From Natronohydrobacter sp. (GTDB lineage Bacteria; Pseudomonadota; Alphaproteobacteria; Rhodobacterales; Rhodobacteraceae): a stretch of 64,000 bases of DNA. The position numbers and the translations under genes were made by a program. A model generated the notes under the pieces. That model did no database searches and was not told the DNA's origin. It worked only from the letters and a program-made list of their open reading frames with translations. Below are positions 18,430 through 31,294 of this stretch, one piece after another. Location: assembly GCA_030603695.1 (NCBI GenBank), contig JAUVXF010000003.1, positions 154,999 through 218,998 on the forward strand, written 5' to 3'. Numbering within the stretch: position 1 is the first letter of the stretch; each line of letters starts with the position of its first letter.

Positions 18430-20427
18430 ATGCAAACCCTGCCGCATGAACGCTTATATGCCTTCTCTGGCGGGCTGCTTGGGCCATCTGCCCAAGCCCG
18501 CCGCATTCGCCGCATTCTGGCGCTATCTGGCCATCACCTGCGTTTTGGCTGGCCGGAAACAGGCGAATGCGTGGCAGTCTGGGGCCATGCCAAGCGCGCG
18601 GCACGGGGGGAATGGGTCAGCGCGCGCAGCGGTGCGGGGTTAATCCGGCTGGAAGATGCGTTTTTGCGCTCGCTCTTTCCCGGACGGGGCGGAGAGCCGA
18701 CAATCGGCCTTCTGCTGGATCGCGGCGGCATTCATTACGACCCAAGCCAACCCTCTGATCTGGAAATCCTTCTTGCTACCGATCCGCTGGATGACCCGGC
18801 CCTTCTGGCGCGCGCACAATTGGGAATTGCGCGGATGCGGGCCTTGCGGCTGACAAAATACGCGGCGTTTGCCCCTGATATCTTGCCGCCCGCCCCCGGC
18901 TATGTGCTGGTCATAGATCAAACGCGCGGCGATGCATCTTTGCGCCATGGCGGGCTGGCGGGGCCGTTGCCCGCAGATATCTTTCAAACCATGCTTGCGG
19001 CTGCCTGTGCAGAATTCCCCGATAGCCAGATCATAATCCGCACCCACCCGGAAACCAATGCGGGCCACCGTGCTGGGCATTACAGCGCGGCAGATGCCAA
19101 GGCCGGGCGGATTGCCTTGCTCCGCGATCCGGTATCCAGCTGGGATTTGCTGACGGGGGCGGTGGCGGTTTATACTGTCTGCTCTCAGCTAGGGTTCGAG
19201 GCGATCTTGGCAGGCCATCGCCCGCGCGTCTTTGGGCTGCCCTTTTATGCGGGCTGGGGCCTGAGTGTGGATGAAACGCCCCATCCCCGCCGGGGCCGTT
19301 CCTTAAGCACGCAGCAGCTTTTTGCCGCCGCGATGCTGCGCTATCCGCTGTGGTATGATCCCTGCCGAGACCAGTTGTGCAGCTTTGAACAGGCGCTGGA
19401 TTATCTGGAGGCACACAGCCGCGCATGGCGCGAAGATCGCAAGGGCTATGTCGCGCTGAATATGCGGCTGTGGAAACGCGCGCATTTGCAAGGCTTTTTC
19501 GGGCGCTGGCAAAAGCTGCGCTTTCGCCGCCAGCCCAGCCCAGACAGGCCCAATCTGGTTTGGGGGGCAGCACCCGCGCCCCAAGGGGCAATCCGGGTGG
19601 AAGATGGCTTTCTACGCTCGCACGGCCTTGGCGCGCAGCTCACCCCGCCCATATCCCTGATCCGCGATGATCTGGGGATATATTTTGATCCAGGCACCCC
19701 CTCGCGGCTGGAAGCGCTGATTGCAGCGCCCCTGCCACCGGGTGGAGAGGCGCGCGCAGATGCCCTGATTGCGACCATTCGCGCGCAGGGCTTGAGCAAA
19801 TACAATCTGCCCGGCGCATTGCCGGTTCTGCCCGATGGCCACCGCATTCTGGTTCCCGGTCAGGTGGAAGATGATGCCTCTATCCGGCTGGGGGCGGGGG
19901 TGATTGCCACCAATCTGGCGCTTCTGGCGGAAACACGCGCCCAAAACCCTGATGCCATTATCCTTTACAAACCGCATCCCGATGTGGAAGCGGGGTTGCG
20001 CCCCGGCGCAATCGCGCCCGATCTGGCGTTGCGCTATGCAAACCAGATTATCCACCGCACTGATGCGGCCGCGCTGCTGGAGGTGGTGCAAGAGGTTTGG
20101 ACAATCACCTCTACCATTGGGTTCGAGGCCCTGTTGCGCGGCGTGCCCGTCACCACCTTTGGTGCGCCCTTCTATGCCGGATGGGGGCTGACACGCGATC
20201 TGGGGCAAATCCCGGCGCGGCGCAGCGCGCGCCCCAGTCTGGGCGCGCTTGCCCATGCTGTATTGATCGCCTATCCGCGTTATCTTGATCCCATCACTGG
20301 CCTGCCCTGCCCGCCCGAAGTTGCGCTGGAACGGCTGGCCCAAGGCGCAACGCCCCACAAGCCAAGCCTACGCGCGCTCGCAAAGCTGCAAGGGCTGTTT
20401 GCAAGCTATGCGTATCTGTGGCGGTAA
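18430..20427 (+). CDS. kpsC: Capsular polysaccharide biosynthesis protein KpsC (duplicated Kdo-transferase-like domains)
   Basis: Two tandem copies of the domain with FLRS..G and FGLPFYAGWGLS / FGAPFYAGWGLT motifs. Confidence 0.9.
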   Translation: MQTLPHERLYAFSGGLLGPSAQARRIRRILALSGHHLRFGWPETGECVAVWGHAKRAARGEWVSARSGAGLIRLEDAFLRSLFPGRGGEPTIGLLLDRGGIHYDPSQPSDLEILLATDPLDDPALLARAQLGIARMRALRLTKYAAFAPDILPPAPGYVLVIDQTRGDASLRHGGLAGPLPADIFQTMLAAACAEFPDSQIIIRTHPETNAGHRAGHYSAADAKAGRIALLRDPVSSWDLLTGAVAVYTVCSQLGFEAILAGHRPRVFGLPFYAGWGLSVDETPHPRRGRSLSTQQLFAAAMLRYPLWYDPCRDQLCSFEQALDYLEAHSRAWREDRKGYVALNMRLWKRAHLQGFFGRWQKLRFRRQPSPDRPNLVWGAAPAPQGAIRVEDGFLRSHGLGAQLTPPISLIRDDLGIYFDPGTPSRLEALIAAPLPPGGEARADALIATIRAQGLSKYNLPGALPVLPDGHRILVPGQVEDDASIRLGAGVIATNLALLAETRAQNPDAIILYKPHPDVEAGLRPGAIAPDLALRYANQIIHRTDAAALLEVVQEVWTITSTIGFEALLRGVPVTTFGAPFYAGWGLTRDLGQIPARRSARPSLGALAHAVLIAYPRYLDPITGLPCPPEVALERLAQGATPHKPSLRALAKLQGLFASYAYLWR

Positions 20428-20430
20428 AAG

Positions 20431-20468
20431 AAGCGGCCTTGCCGGGCTGGTTCCGGGCAAGGCCGCTT
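20431..20468 (-). terminator. Rho-independent terminator of the rnj (minus-strand) transcript, between convergent genes
   Basis: Perfect 13-bp stem AAGCGGCCTTGCC / GGCAAGGCCGCTT; minus-strand reading is followed by CTTTTAC. Confidence 0.75.
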
Positions 20469-20496
20469 GGGAGCTTCATAGCATGGGGGCCGCGCG

Positions 20497-22170
20497 TTAT
20501 TCGTTCAGCAGGCGGCTGACAACAACTGTCACTTCGGGCTTTTTGCCAATCTCTTCCATCACAACCTGACGCACCACGCGGCGCAGCCCGTCATTCAGCT
20601 TGTCATCATCGGCCAGCACCTTATGGCCCGCACGCCCGATGAAATCATCCAACTCATCCTCGATAACCTCGTTCAGCATGCGCCCTGAACGCCCCTGTAT
20701 GGGCAGGCCCGCAACTTCGGCCCAAGGTGCGCCAAGTGCCTCATTCTCGTCATCAAGGATCAGCGTGACAAAGACATGCCCGCCCATCGCCATGCGCAGG
20801 CGGTCACGGATCACACCGTCCATGGCACCAATCAGGCGGCTGCCATCCAGATAGATGCGGCCAGTTTGCACCTCATCCACCAGCACTGGCGTATCGCCCG
20901 TCAGATCACAGACAGAGCCATTGGGCACAACCGTTGCGCGCATGCCACCTGCAAGGCCAAGTTTGGCATGTTCGCGCATCATGCGGTGTTCGCCGTGGAT
21001 CGGGATCAGCATTTGCGGTTTCATCAGATCATGCATTTGCATCAGATCGGGCCGGTTGGCATGGCCAGAGACATGATAGCGCCGCTGCGCATTGTCCAGC
21101 ACATCCACCCCCATCGCCGACAGCGAATTCACAATGCGTCCCACCTCGCGCTCATTGCCGGGGATTGTCATGGATGAAAAGAGGAATGTATCGCCCTCTT
21201 TCATGCTCAGGCCCATATAATTGCCCCGCGCCAGTTGGGCAGAGGCCGCGCGCCGCTCTCCCTGCGATCCGGTGACGATCAAGAGCAGGTTTTCGCGCGG
21301 CACATCCTTTGCGGCCTCCGGGCTGATTGTGGCGGGCATGTCTTTCAGAATGCCCGCCTCTGTCGCCACTTGGGTCATGCGCAGCATGGCACGGCCCATC
21401 AGGCAGACCGAACGGCCCGAATCTTGCGCCGCCAGTGCCAGTGTCTTTAGCCGCGCCACGTTAGAGGCAAATGTCGTGGCCACAACCATGCCCTTGGCAT
21501 CGCGCATCAACTGCGTGATGGGTTCGATCAACGTGGCCTCGGAACGCCCGGCATCGGGGTTCATTACATTTGTGCTGTCGCAGAGCAGCACCTTCACCCC
21601 TGCCCGCCCAATCTCGGACAGCATGACGGGATCATGCGCTTCACCCACGCAGGGGCTTTGGTCGGCCTTGAAATCTCCTGAATGGACCACGCGCCCGGCA
21701 GGCGTGTCAATAATCAGGCCAGATGCTTCGGGCAACGAATGCGCGACCGGAAAGAATTGCACCCGGAATGGCCCCAGCTCCAGCGCCTCTGGTGCTTTGC
21801 CAACAACGCGCACTTGCGCGGGGTCTTGGCCCGCATCCTGCATTTTCAGCCGCGCAATCCGCGCCGTGAAATCGCGGGCATAAACTGGCGCTTGCAGCTT
21901 GCTCCACATATGGCCCAATGCGCCGACATGATCTTCATGCGCATGGGTGATCAATATTGCTTCCAAACGGTCACGGCGCTCTTCCAGCCAACGCAAGTCG
22001 GGCATGATCAGATCAACGCCGGGGCTGGACTCCATATCCGAAAAGGTGACGCCCAAATCCACAAGGATCAGTCGCTCGCGCCCTTTGGGGCCATAGCCGA
22101 AGACATAGGCATTCATCCCCACTTCGCCCGCCCCGCCAAGGGGTAGATAGATCAGCCTGTCCTTGCTCAT
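20497..22170 (-). CDS. rnj: Ribonuclease J
   Basis: ILITHAHEDHVGALGH metallo-beta-lactamase motif, beta-CASP domain, HVSGHANRPDLMQMHDLMKPQMLIPIHGEHRM. Confidence 0.94.
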   Translation of the reverse strand: MSKDRLIYLPLGGAGEVGMNAYVFGYGPKGRERLILVDLGVTFSDMESSPGVDLIMPDLRWLEERRDRLEAILITHAHEDHVGALGHMWSKLQAPVYARDFTARIARLKMQDAGQDPAQVRVVGKAPEALELGPFRVQFFPVAHSLPEASGLIIDTPAGRVVHSGDFKADQSPCVGEAHDPVMLSEIGRAGVKVLLCDSTNVMNPDAGRSEATLIEPITQLMRDAKGMVVATTFASNVARLKTLALAAQDSGRSVCLMGRAMLRMTQVATEAGILKDMPATISPEAAKDVPRENLLLIVTGSQGERRAASAQLARGNYMGLSMKEGDTFLFSSMTIPGNEREVGRIVNSLSAMGVDVLDNAQRRYHVSGHANRPDLMQMHDLMKPQMLIPIHGEHRMMREHAKLGLAGGMRATVVPNGSVCDLTGDTPVLVDEVQTGRIYLDGSRLIGAMDGVIRDRLRMAMGGHVFVTLILDDENEALGAPWAEVAGLPIQGRSGRMLNEVIEDELDDFIGRAGHKVLADDDKLNDGLRRVVRQVVMEEIGKKPEVTVVVSRLLNE

Positions 22171-22955
22171 GCCCGCTCCTGCTTATTCTCTGTCTTGTTA
22201 TAGTCGTATATCACGCGAAGGCCATGCAATGTCAGATCATCTTCGACCTTGTCAAACAGGTTCTCGGCCTGTGCGAATAGCGGTGCCAGCCCGCCCGTGC
22301 CGATCACCTTCATCGGGCGGCCGTATTCGCGCTTAATCCGCGCGGTCAGCCCCTCGATCAGGCCGATATATCCCCAGAATACACCCGACTGGATACAGGC
22401 GATCGTATTCGTGCCAATCACCTTGTCTGGCCGCGAAATATCCACATGCGGCAGCGCCGCAGCGCCCTGATGCAGGGCCTCCAGCGACAGATTGACCCCC
22501 GGCGCGATAATCCCGCCCACATAGGCCCCATCATGCGCCACAACATCAAAATTTGTGGCCGTGCCGAAATCCACCACTACCACATCGCCGCCATGGCGAT
22601 CAAATGCGCCTGCGGCATTGGCCAGCCTGTCCGGGCCGGGGCGCACCCCTTCTTCCACGCGGGGCGGCACGGGCAGCAGGCATTCAGGCTTGCCCACCAC
22701 CAGCGGGCGACAGTTGAAATAGCGATCACACAGCACGCGCAGATTAAATACCACCCTTGGCACTGTGGAAGAGATGATAACATCATCAATATCGGCATAA
22801 ATGCCGGTCAGGCTCATAAGGCTGTTCAACCAGACGAAATATTGATCAGCTGTGCGCTTTACATCGGTAGATGTGCGCCAGGTGGCTGCAAACTGGCTGC
22901 CATCCCAAACCGAAAAGACCGTATTCGTATTGCCGCAATCTATGGTCAGAAGCAT
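22167..22955 (-). CDS. coaX: Type III pantothenate kinase
   Basis: MLLTIDCGNTNTVFSVWDG; GPDRLANAAGAFDRHGGDVVVVDFGTATNFDVV. Confidence 0.95.
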   Translation of the reverse strand: MLLTIDCGNTNTVFSVWDGSQFAATWRTSTDVKRTADQYFVWLNSLMSLTGIYADIDDVIISSTVPRVVFNLRVLCDRYFNCRPLVVGKPECLLPVPPRVEEGVRPGPDRLANAAGAFDRHGGDVVVVDFGTATNFDVVAHDGAYVGGIIAPGVNLSLEALHQGAAALPHVDISRPDKVIGTNTIACIQSGVFWGYIGLIEGLTARIKREYGRPMKVIGTGGLAPLFAQAENLFDKVEDDLTLHGLRVIYDYNKTENKQERA

Positions 22956-22973
22956 GGCCCCTACCCCTGTTTT

Positions 22974-23726
22974 CTATGAGAAGAACACATCTGCCGCGGC
23001 AATGATGCGCCGCCCTTGCGGGCCGCGCAAGATCAGCGCGCCGCTTTCGTCTATGCCCTCGAACACGCCTTCATGGCTTTCATTGACCAGGCGGGCGATG
23101 ATCGTCTCGCCCAAACGCGCCGCGCGTTCCAACCAGGCGCGCCGAATGGGCGCAAAGCCATAGGTGACAAGCTGGGCGTCCCAACGTGCGAAGGCGGGCG
23201 CAAGGATATCCAGAAATTCCTCTGGCGCGATGGCCAGCCCGGTTTCGCCCATCAGGCTGACAGGGGCCAGCGCGCCCGCTTCGGCCTGTGGGGCGGCGCG
23301 CAGATTAACGCCTATGCCAATCGCCAGATGGCCAAGATTTGTGCCCTGACCAATGCTTTCCAGCAAGATTCCCGCCAGTTTGCCACCATTCAGCAGCACA
23401 TCATTGGGCCATTTCAGCGCAAATGCCTCTGGCCGCCCGGTGACAGTGACAAGCGCTTCGTGCAGGGCAAGTGCCGCGATGAAAGACCGCTGCGCCACAA
23501 GGCCAGGCGGGCCGCCGGGTTTGCTGACATAAGTGGCGGCAAAATTGCCTTCCGGGTCGTGCCAGTCGCGCCCGCGCCGCCCCCGGCCTTGGGTTTGGCG
23601 CAAGGCCAATATCCAATGCGGCGCCGCAAGCGTGGGCGCAAGGCGCGCGGCCTCGGCATTGGTGCTGTCAATCTGGGGCAGCACCAGCCGCCCCACACCT
23701 TCGGGCCAGTTATTTGACAAGAGCAT
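22974..23726 (-). CDS. birA: Biotin--[acetyl-CoA-carboxylase] ligase
   Basis: [18 protein letters not shown] and [18 protein letters not shown] motifs; start [10 protein letters not shown] overlapping nuoN end. Confidence 0.94.
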   Translation of the reverse strand: MLLSNNWPEGVGRLVLPQIDSTNAEAARLAPTLAAPHWILALRQTQGRGRRGRDWHDPEGNFAATYVSKPGGPPGLVAQRSFIAALALHEALVTVTGRPEAFALKWPNDVLLNGGKLAGILLESIGQGTNLGHLAIGIGVNLRAAPQAEAGALAPVSLMGETGLAIAPEEFLDILAPAFARWDAQLVTYGFAPIRRAWLERAARLGETIIARLVNESHEGVFEGIDESGALILRGPQGRRIIAAADVFFS

Positions 23727-25149
23727 TCGCCGCCAGTGCCGCCGCCCCTTCAACCCCAAAGAGGTTGATCACGCCCAGCACCATAATCGCGGCAGAGGCC
23801 ACAAGCAAAGTTGCCTGCACAGGCGCGCGCACTGTATCCAGCGGCTCTGCTTCCGCACCGAAATACATGTAATAGACGATGCGCAGGTAATAGAACGCCC
23901 CGATCACAGAAGCCACGACACCGCCAACGGCCAGCCATGTCAGACCAGCTTCGACAGCGGCCCAGAGCACATAGAACTTGCCAAAGAACCCAACCAAAGG
24001 CGGCACGCCCGCAAGGCTGAACATCAAGACCAGCAAGGCCAGCGCGCGCAGGGGTTCGGCTTTGGAATATTGGCGCAGGCTGTCAATATCTGTTACCGGC
24101 TTGCCATCGCGCGACATGGTGAGGATGAAGGCAAAGACACCGATATTCATGGTGACATAAATCGCCATATACACCAGCATCCCTTGCACGCCTTGCGCCG
24201 TGCCCGCAGCCAGACCCACCAGCGCAAAGCCCATATGCGAGATCGAGGAATAGGCCATCAGACGTTTGATATTGCGCTGACCGATTGCCGCAACTGCGCC
24301 CACAAACATGGACGCGAGCGCAAGAAATGCGATGATCTGCGACCAATCGCCCGGCACTGTGCCAAAAGCTTCATGCACCACACGCGCGATCAGCGCCATG
24401 GCAGCGACTTTGGGTGCTGTGGCGAAAAAGGCGGTTACAGGTGTGGGCGCTCCTTCATAGACATCTGGTGTCCACATATGAAAGGGCACCGCAGACACTT
24501 TGAACGCCAGCCCCGCCAGCATGAAGGCCAAGCCCATCAGCAGCCCAACTGACATCCCCTCTTGCGAAATCGTGGTGATAATGCCCGCGAAAAGCGTTGT
24601 GCCGGAATAGCCATATGTCAGCGATGCGCCATACAGCAACAGGCCCGATGCCAGTGCACCAAGGATGAAATATTTCAATCCTGCTTCGGTCGAACGTGCG
24701 GAATCGCGGTTCATGGTGGCAACAACGTAAAGCGCCAGCGATTGCAATTCCAACCCCATATACAGCGCAATAAGATCACCGCTGGACACCATCAGCATCA
24801 TACCAACAACCGATAGTGCGATCAAAATGGGATATTCAAACCGCAACAACCCCCGCGCGACCATGTAGCTTTGGCCCATGACCAGAACCACCGCAGCCGA
24901 AAACAGGATGATCATCTTCGAGAAATGCGCGAAAGTATCGGCAATATACATCCCGTTGAACGCGGTCTGCGCGTCCAGCCCTTTGGAACCGGCATAAAGC
25001 CCCAACAGCACCATGATAGCCGCCGTCGCCCATAGGATCGGCTCGGCCAGCTTGTCCTTGCCGCCATAGACACCCACCATCAAAGCCGCCATCGCAAACA
25101 AGGCGAGGGTGATTTCGGGCAGCGCCGTGTACAGATCAGCTCCGATCAT
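23710..25149 (-). CDS. nuoN: NADH-quinone oxidoreductase subunit N
   Basis: Hydrophobic antiporter-like subunit; [22 protein letters not shown]; position in nuo operon. Confidence 0.96.
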   Translation of the reverse strand: MIGADLYTALPEITLALFAMAALMVGVYGGKDKLAEPILWATAAIMVLLGLYAGSKGLDAQTAFNGMYIADTFAHFSKMIILFSAAVVLVMGQSYMVARGLLRFEYPILIALSVVGMMLMVSSGDLIALYMGLELQSLALYVVATMNRDSARSTEAGLKYFILGALASGLLLYGASLTYGYSGTTLFAGIITTISQEGMSVGLLMGLAFMLAGLAFKVSAVPFHMWTPDVYEGAPTPVTAFFATAPKVAAMALIARVVHEAFGTVPGDWSQIIAFLALASMFVGAVAAIGQRNIKRLMAYSSISHMGFALVGLAAGTAQGVQGMLVYMAIYVTMNIGVFAFILTMSRDGKPVTDIDSLRQYSKAEPLRALALLVLMFSLAGVPPLVGFFGKFYVLWAAVEAGLTWLAVGGVVASVIGAFYYLRIVYYMYFGAEAEPLDTVRAPVQATLLVASAAIMVLGVINLFGVEGAAALAANALVK

Positions 25150-25162
25150 ATCGCAAGCCCTT

Positions 25163-26704
25163 TCAGTTCTGTGCCAGTTGGGATGCGGCCTCTTGGGCCT
25201 GCAATGCCAGATTATGTCCCTCCACCATCGCCGTGACAGAGGGGCCTATGATATCGGTGACAAGCGCGGGATAAACGCCAAGGATCAGCGTCATTGCCGC
25301 CAGTGGCGCGATCAGCAGCTTTTCGCGCCGATCCATATCCTTGATGCCTTTGAGCGCTTCCTTGATCAATTCGCCCATGACCACCCGGCGGAACAGCCAC
25401 AGCGCATAGCCCGCAGACAAGATCACACCTGTGGCCGCAAAGAACGCCACCCAGGTATTCACCTGAAACACCGCCATGAAGGTCAGGAATTCGCCCACAA
25501 AGCCCGATGTGCCCGGCAGGCCCACATTGGCCATCGTGAACAGCAAGAACACAGCCGCATATACCGGCATGCGGTTGATCAAGCCGCCATAGGCCGCAAT
25601 CTCGCGCGTGTGCATGCGGTCATAGATCACACCCACCGCCAGAAACAACGCGCCAGAGATAAAGCCATGGCTGATCATCTGAAAAATCGCGCCATCAATC
25701 CCTTGCTGGTTGGCCGCAAAAATCCCCATTGTCACAAAACCCATATGCGCGACAGAGGAATAGGCGATCAGCTTTTTCATGTCTTCCTGCATCAGCGCCA
25801 CCAGCGAGGTATAGACAATCGCAATCGCAGACAGCCACAGCACCAAGGGCGCAAAGATATCAGACGCTATCGGGAACATGGGCAGGGAAAACCGCAAGAA
25901 CCCATAGCCCCCCATCTTCAGCAGCACCGCCGCCAGAATGACAGACCCGGCGGTAGGCGCCTGCACATGCGCATCGGGCAACCATGTATGCACAGGCCAC
26001 ATTGGCATTTTCACCGCGAAAGAGGCGAAGAAAGCAAGCCAAAGCAGCGTTTGCATACCCCCGATAATCTGCCATCCTGCAAGGCTGACAGTTTCAGTGC
26101 TGAACTGGTGCTGCAACAATGTCGGTATATCGGTTGTGCCCGCATCCACATACATCGCGATCATGGCCACCAGCATCAGCACAGAGCCAAGGAAGGTGTA
26201 AAGGAAGAACTTGAACGCCGCATAAATGCGATCCTTGCCGCCCCAGATGCCAATAATCAGGAACATCGGGATCAGCCCTGCTTCAAAGAACAGGTAGAAC
26301 AGCACCAGATCCAGCGCCGTGAAAACACCGATCATCAGTGTTTCCAGCAGCAGGAAGGCAATCATGTAATCCTTCACCCGGTGCGTCACATTCCAGCATG
26401 CGCCAATGGTGATGGGCATAAGGAAGGTTGTGAGCATCACAAACAGGATCGAGATGCCATCCACCCCCATCTTGTAGGTGAAGCCCATGATCCAGTCGTG
26501 TTCTTCCACGAACTGAAACCCGGTATCTTGCGGATCAAACCCCACCAGCAGGATCAGAGAGGCCGCGAATGTGGCCAGCGTGGCCACCAGTGCCACCCAT
26601 TTGGCATTATTCTGCGCCGCTTCATCATCCCCGCGCAGGAAGATAGCCAAAATTGCCGCCGCAATGGCCGGAGTGAACGTGATGATGGACAGAAGGTTCA
26701 GCAT
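25163..26704 (-). CDS. nuoM: NADH-quinone oxidoreductase subunit M
   Basis: [53 protein letters not shown]. Confidence 0.97.
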   Translation of the reverse strand: MLNLLSIITFTPAIAAAILAIFLRGDDEAAQNNAKWVALVATLATFAASLILLVGFDPQDTGFQFVEEHDWIMGFTYKMGVDGISILFVMLTTFLMPITIGACWNVTHRVKDYMIAFLLLETLMIGVFTALDLVLFYLFFEAGLIPMFLIIGIWGGKDRIYAAFKFFLYTFLGSVLMLVAMIAMYVDAGTTDIPTLLQHQFSTETVSLAGWQIIGGMQTLLWLAFFASFAVKMPMWPVHTWLPDAHVQAPTAGSVILAAVLLKMGGYGFLRFSLPMFPIASDIFAPLVLWLSAIAIVYTSLVALMQEDMKKLIAYSSVAHMGFVTMGIFAANQQGIDGAIFQMISHGFISGALFLAVGVIYDRMHTREIAAYGGLINRMPVYAAVFLLFTMANVGLPGTSGFVGEFLTFMAVFQVNTWVAFFAATGVILSAGYALWLFRRVVMGELIKEALKGIKDMDRREKLLIAPLAAMTLILGVYPALVTDIIGPSVTAMVEGHNLALQAQEAASQLAQN

Positions 26705-28668
26705 TATTTTGCCCCCCCGGCCAGCGTGACAAAGGTAACAATCACGACAATCCCCAGAACCATTGCAAACGCATAGTGAAAGACAAAGCCCGATTGCGCG
26801 CGGCCCGCCAATTTTGTGATGAAGGGAATGATCCCCATGGCCAGCCCGTTTATGCCGCCATCAATCACCGCCCCATCGCCCTTTTTCCACAAGAAGCGGC
26901 CCATGAATTTGGACGAGCGTACAAAAAGCACCTCATAAATCTCGTCAAAATACCATTTGTTCAGCAGGAACTGATAGGCGCCGGGGAAAGTATCTGCCAA
27001 GCGCTTGGGCAGCGAGGTATTGCGGATATAGAACAGCCACGCCAGCCCAAGCCCCAGCAGCATGGCAATAAAGGGCGACACCTTGACCCATTTCGGCACA
27101 TAATGCGCCTCTGAAACAAGGTTGTTATCCTCGGCAATGAAGATCGCCGCGCCAAAGTAATCGCGCACCTGCCCTGTAGAGCCGAAGAAAGGCCCGTAAA
27201 ACACCATCCCCGCCAGAACCGAACCCACGGCCAGCACCACCAGCGGCACAAGCATTACCATCGGGCTTTCATGCGCGTGATCATGCGTATGATGATCCCC
27301 GCGCGGGCTGCCCCAGAATGTCAGGAACATCAGCCGCCAGCTGTAGAAACTGGTCATGAAGGCCGCGATCACCAAAATCCAGAACGCATAGCCCGTGCCA
27401 GAGGCAAAGACCGATTCAATGATCGCATCTTTGGAAACAAAGCCCGCAAAGCCAAACATCGTCAGCGGAATACCCACGCCTGTAATCGCCAGAGTGCCGA
27501 TCAGCATGGCCCAGAACGTGTAAGGCAGTTTATCTTTCAAACCACCATAATTCCGCATGTCCTGTTCATGATGCATGCCATGAATGACAGACCCCGCGCC
27601 CAAAAACAGCATGGCCTTGAAAAACGCATGTGTCAGCAAGTGGAACATGGCGACCGAATAAACCCCCACACCAATCGCCACGAACATGAAGCCCAGCTGC
27701 GAACAGGTGGAATACGCAATCACGCGCTTGATATCGTTTTGCACCAGACCAACAGTTGCGGCGAAAAACGCGGTCAGCGCCCCGATAAGCACCACGAACG
27801 CCAGCACATCGGGCGTGTATTCCATCAGCGGCGACATGCGCGCCAGCAGAAATACACCTGCCGTGACCATGGTGGCGGCGTGAATAAGGGCCGAAACAGG
27901 GGTCGGGCCTTCCATCGCATCCGGCAACCATGTGTGCAGCAACAGTTGCGCCGATTTCCCCATTGCGCCCACAAACAGCAAAAAGGCTATCAGATTGGCG
28001 GCGTTCCACTCTGTCCACAAAAAGCTGACAGTGGTTTCGGCCAGCAGCGGTGCGGCCGCAAAGATATCATCATACTGGACGGAATCGACCAGAAAGAACA
28101 GCGCCATCAAGGCCAGGATAAGCCCCATATCGCCCACACGGTTGACGATGAACGCTTTCATCGCGGCAGCGCCCGCGCTTTGCTTGCGGAAATAAAACCC
28201 GATCAGCAGGTAAGAGGCCAGACCAACGCCTTCCCAGCCGAAGAACAGCTGCACCATGTTATCAGCCGTCACCAGCATCAGCATGGCGAAAGTAAAGAGC
28301 GACAGATACGCAAAAAACCGTGGCCGATAGCTTTCATTTTCGGCGAAATTGTCATCATGCGCCATATAGCCAAAGCTATACAGATGCACGAGCGCCGAAA
28401 CCGTGGTGATCACGATCAGCATCACTGCTGTCAGCCTGTCCAGCCGGATTGCCCAATCCGCCACAAGCGAGCCGCTATCGATCCAGCGCATCAGCGTGAT
28501 TTGCTGCACAGAGCCGTCATGAGTCAGGAATATCACCCAAGACAGAAAGGCCGACAGGAACAGCAGGCCCGTTGCAACAATCTGCGCCGGACGCTCGCCA
28601 ATCACGCGCCAGAACAACCCTGCGATGATCGCGCCCAGCAAGGGCGCCAGAAGAACTGTAACCGCCAT
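26704..28668 (-). CDS. nuoL: NADH-quinone oxidoreductase subunit L
   Basis: [43 protein letters not shown]. Confidence 0.97.
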   Translation of the reverse strand: MAVTVLLAPLLGAIIAGLFWRVIGERPAQIVATGLLFLSAFLSWVIFLTHDGSVQQITLMRWIDSGSLVADWAIRLDRLTAVMLIVITTVSALVHLYSFGYMAHDDNFAENESYRPRFFAYLSLFTFAMLMLVTADNMVQLFFGWEGVGLASYLLIGFYFRKQSAGAAAMKAFIVNRVGDMGLILALMALFFLVDSVQYDDIFAAAPLLAETTVSFLWTEWNAANLIAFLLFVGAMGKSAQLLLHTWLPDAMEGPTPVSALIHAATMVTAGVFLLARMSPLMEYTPDVLAFVVLIGALTAFFAATVGLVQNDIKRVIAYSTCSQLGFMFVAIGVGVYSVAMFHLLTHAFFKAMLFLGAGSVIHGMHHEQDMRNYGGLKDKLPYTFWAMLIGTLAITGVGIPLTMFGFAGFVSKDAIIESVFASGTGYAFWILVIAAFMTSFYSWRLMFLTFWGSPRGDHHTHDHAHESPMVMLVPLVVLAVGSVLAGMVFYGPFFGSTGQVRDYFGAAIFIAEDNNLVSEAHYVPKWVKVSPFIAMLLGLGLAWLFYIRNTSLPKRLADTFPGAYQFLLNKWYFDEIYEVLFVRSSKFMGRFLWKKGDGAVIDGGINGLAMGIIPFITKLAGRAQSGFVFHYAFAMVLGIVVIVTFVTLAGGAK

Positions 28669-28672
28669 CTGA

Positions 28673-28978
28673 TCAGCCTTTCATCACATTGACGTCTTCA
28701 ACGTCGATCGTGCCCCGGTTGCGGAAGAAACAGACCAGAATGGCCAGACCAATCGCCGCCTCTGCCGCCGCAACTGTCAGCACAAACATGGTAAATACCT
28801 GCCCGACCAGATCGTTCAGGAAGGAAGAAAAGGCCACCAGATTGATATTCACCGCCAAAAGCATCAGCTCGATCGACATCAGGATGACGATGATATTCTT
28901 TCGGTTCAGGAATATCCCGAATATGCCGATCACAAACAGCGCCGCTGCCACTGTCAGGTAATGTTCAAGTCCAACCAT
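28673..28978 (-). CDS. nuoK: NADH-quinone oxidoreductase subunit K
   Basis: [27 protein letters not shown]. Confidence 0.97.
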   Translation of the reverse strand: MVGLEHYLTVAAALFVIGIFGIFLNRKNIIVILMSIELMLLAVNINLVAFSSFLNDLVGQVFTMFVLTVAAAEAAIGLAILVCFFRNRGTIDVEDVNVMKG

Positions 28979-29049
28979 CCGGTTCCCTCGTTCCGTTTGT
29001 ATCGGGGCGCATTTCGGCCCGCGTTATTCTGGCGTGCAACAACAGGGCC

Positions 29050-29667
29050 TTAGCCCAGCCCCTGCCCCGGCTTTATATCTTTCAGTTCCATCGCCTTTGC
29101 AGGGTCACGGTGCATCTGTGCCACGACATTCTGGCGCTTGATATCCTTGCGGTGACGCAGTGTCAGAACAATCGCGCCAATCATTGCCACCAGCAAAATC
29201 AGCCCGGCTGTCTGGAACAGCAGGAAATACTGGTCATAAATGATCATCCCCAAGGCCTTGGTATTATGCATCTCTGCCAGATCCGGCGTGGGGGCCTGAC
29301 GCAAGGACAAGGCACCCTCCGCCTCTTGCCAAGAGCCGAAGAGAAGCGCCATCTGCATCAGAAGGACAATGCCCACAAGGCTGGCAATCGGGAAATGGCG
29401 GGCCATTTCCCCTTTCAGTGCGGCGAAATCCACATCCAGCATCATCACCACGAACAGGAACAGCACCGCCACTGCGCCCACATAGACGATGATCAGCAGC
29501 ATGGCCAGGAATTCCGCCCCCAGCAGCACGAACAGCCCCGCCGCAGAGAGGAATGTCAGGATCAGCCACAGAACCGAGTGCACCGGGTTGCGCGCAATGG
29601 TCACAAGAAACCCTGCGCCCAATAGCGTCACCGCGAATGCGTAGAATGTTATATCGGCAATACCCAT
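29050..29667 (-). CDS. nuoJ: NADH-quinone oxidoreductase subunit J
   Basis: [33 protein letters not shown]. Confidence 0.97.
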   Translation of the reverse strand: MGIADITFYAFAVTLLGAGFLVTIARNPVHSVLWLILTFLSAAGLFVLLGAEFLAMLLIIVYVGAVAVLFLFVVMMLDVDFAALKGEMARHFPIASLVGIVLLMQMALLFGSWQEAEGALSLRQAPTPDLAEMHNTKALGMIIYDQYFLLFQTAGLILLVAMIGAIVLTLRHRKDIKRQNVVAQMHRDPAKAMELKDIKPGQGLG

Positions 29668-29746
29668 GTCCCTCGGGTTCCTTTATAATCTTTGGGCGGC
29701 TTTCGGGCCGCAATATCGTGTCCGCACGGCCCCCGTGCGACACGCC

Positions 29747-30241
<495 letters not shown>

Positions 30242-31279
30242 TCACCCTCCAATCGCCCAGCGTGCCCAAAAGCCGCCCATCACTTCAAACTTTGCAAGGA
30301 ATGCAATCAACACCACCCAAGCCAGCGAAAACGGCAAGAATACTTTCCAGCCAATACGCATCAGCTGGTCATAGCGGTAGCGCGGCACAATCGCTTTCAC
30401 CATGGCGAAGAGGAAGAAGAAGAACGCCATTTTCAGGAACATCCAGTGAAAGCCGTCAGGCAGCCCCGGAATGGGCGAGAGCCAGCCGCCGAAGAACAAA
30501 AGCGACATCAACGCGCACATCAGGAAAATGGCGATATATTCCCCCGCCATAAACAGCAGATAGGGCGTAGAGCCATATTCCACCATAAAGCCCGCCACCA
30601 ATTCGGATTCCGCTTCGGGCAAATCAAACGGCGGGCGGTTTGTCTCAGCCAGTGCCGAGACAAAGAATAGCACCACCATGGGCAAGTGTGGCAACCAATA
30701 CCACCCCAGCGCGCCCCAGCCCGTATCCTGCGCCGCAACAATCGCGCCAAAATTCATGCTGCCGGTAGAGATGATCACACCAATGATGATCAGGCCCAAA
30801 GACACTTCGTAAGAAATCATTTGCGCGGCAGAGCGCAGCGAGCCAAGGAACGCATATTTCGAGTTCGAGGCCCAGCCCCCCATGATAACGCCGTAAACCT
30901 CGAGAGAGGCAATCGCCATCACAAACAGGATCGCGACATTGATATCGGCCAGCACCCAGCCATCATTGAACGGGATCACCGCCCAGGCCAGCATGGCCAG
31001 AACGAAGCTCAACAGCGGTGCAAGGAAATAGACAGGCCTGTCTACACCCGCCGGGATAACCACCTCTTTGACCACAAATTTGATCGCATCAGCGAAGGTT
31101 TGCAGCAAGCCCCAAGGGCCTACCACATTCGGCCCGCGCCGCATCTGGACAGCTGCCCAAACCTTCCGGTCGGCATAGACCAGAAAAATCAGGCTGATCA
31201 TCACGAAGCCCACCACCAAAAGCGATTGCGCCGCAATCAGCACGGTGATCCCCAATCCGGTTTGCAGAAACTCTGTCAT
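30242..31279 (-). CDS. nuoH: NADH-quinone oxidoreductase subunit H
   Basis: [27 protein letters not shown]. Confidence 0.97.
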   Translation of the reverse strand: MTEFLQTGLGITVLIAAQSLLVVGFVMISLIFLVYADRKVWAAVQMRRGPNVVGPWGLLQTFADAIKFVVKEVVIPAGVDRPVYFLAPLLSFVLAMLAWAVIPFNDGWVLADINVAILFVMAIASLEVYGVIMGGWASNSKYAFLGSLRSAAQMISYEVSLGLIIIGVIISTGSMNFGAIVAAQDTGWGALGWYWLPHLPMVVLFFVSALAETNRPPFDLPEAESELVAGFMVEYGSTPYLLFMAGEYIAIFLMCALMSLLFFGGWLSPIPGLPDGFHWMFLKMAFFFFLFAMVKAIVPRYRYDQLMRIGWKVFLPFSLAWVVLIAFLAKFEVMGGFWARWAIGG

Positions 31280-31294
31280 TCGTCCCTCAATTCC

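Noticed and set aside
25109-26776. 555-aa plus-strand ORF
   Set aside because: Fully antisense to nuoM; His/Arg/Gln-rich composition typical of antisense frames in GC-rich DNA.
27271-28692. 473-aa plus-strand ORF
   Set aside because: Antisense to nuoL with low-complexity basic composition; nuoL motifs are unambiguous.
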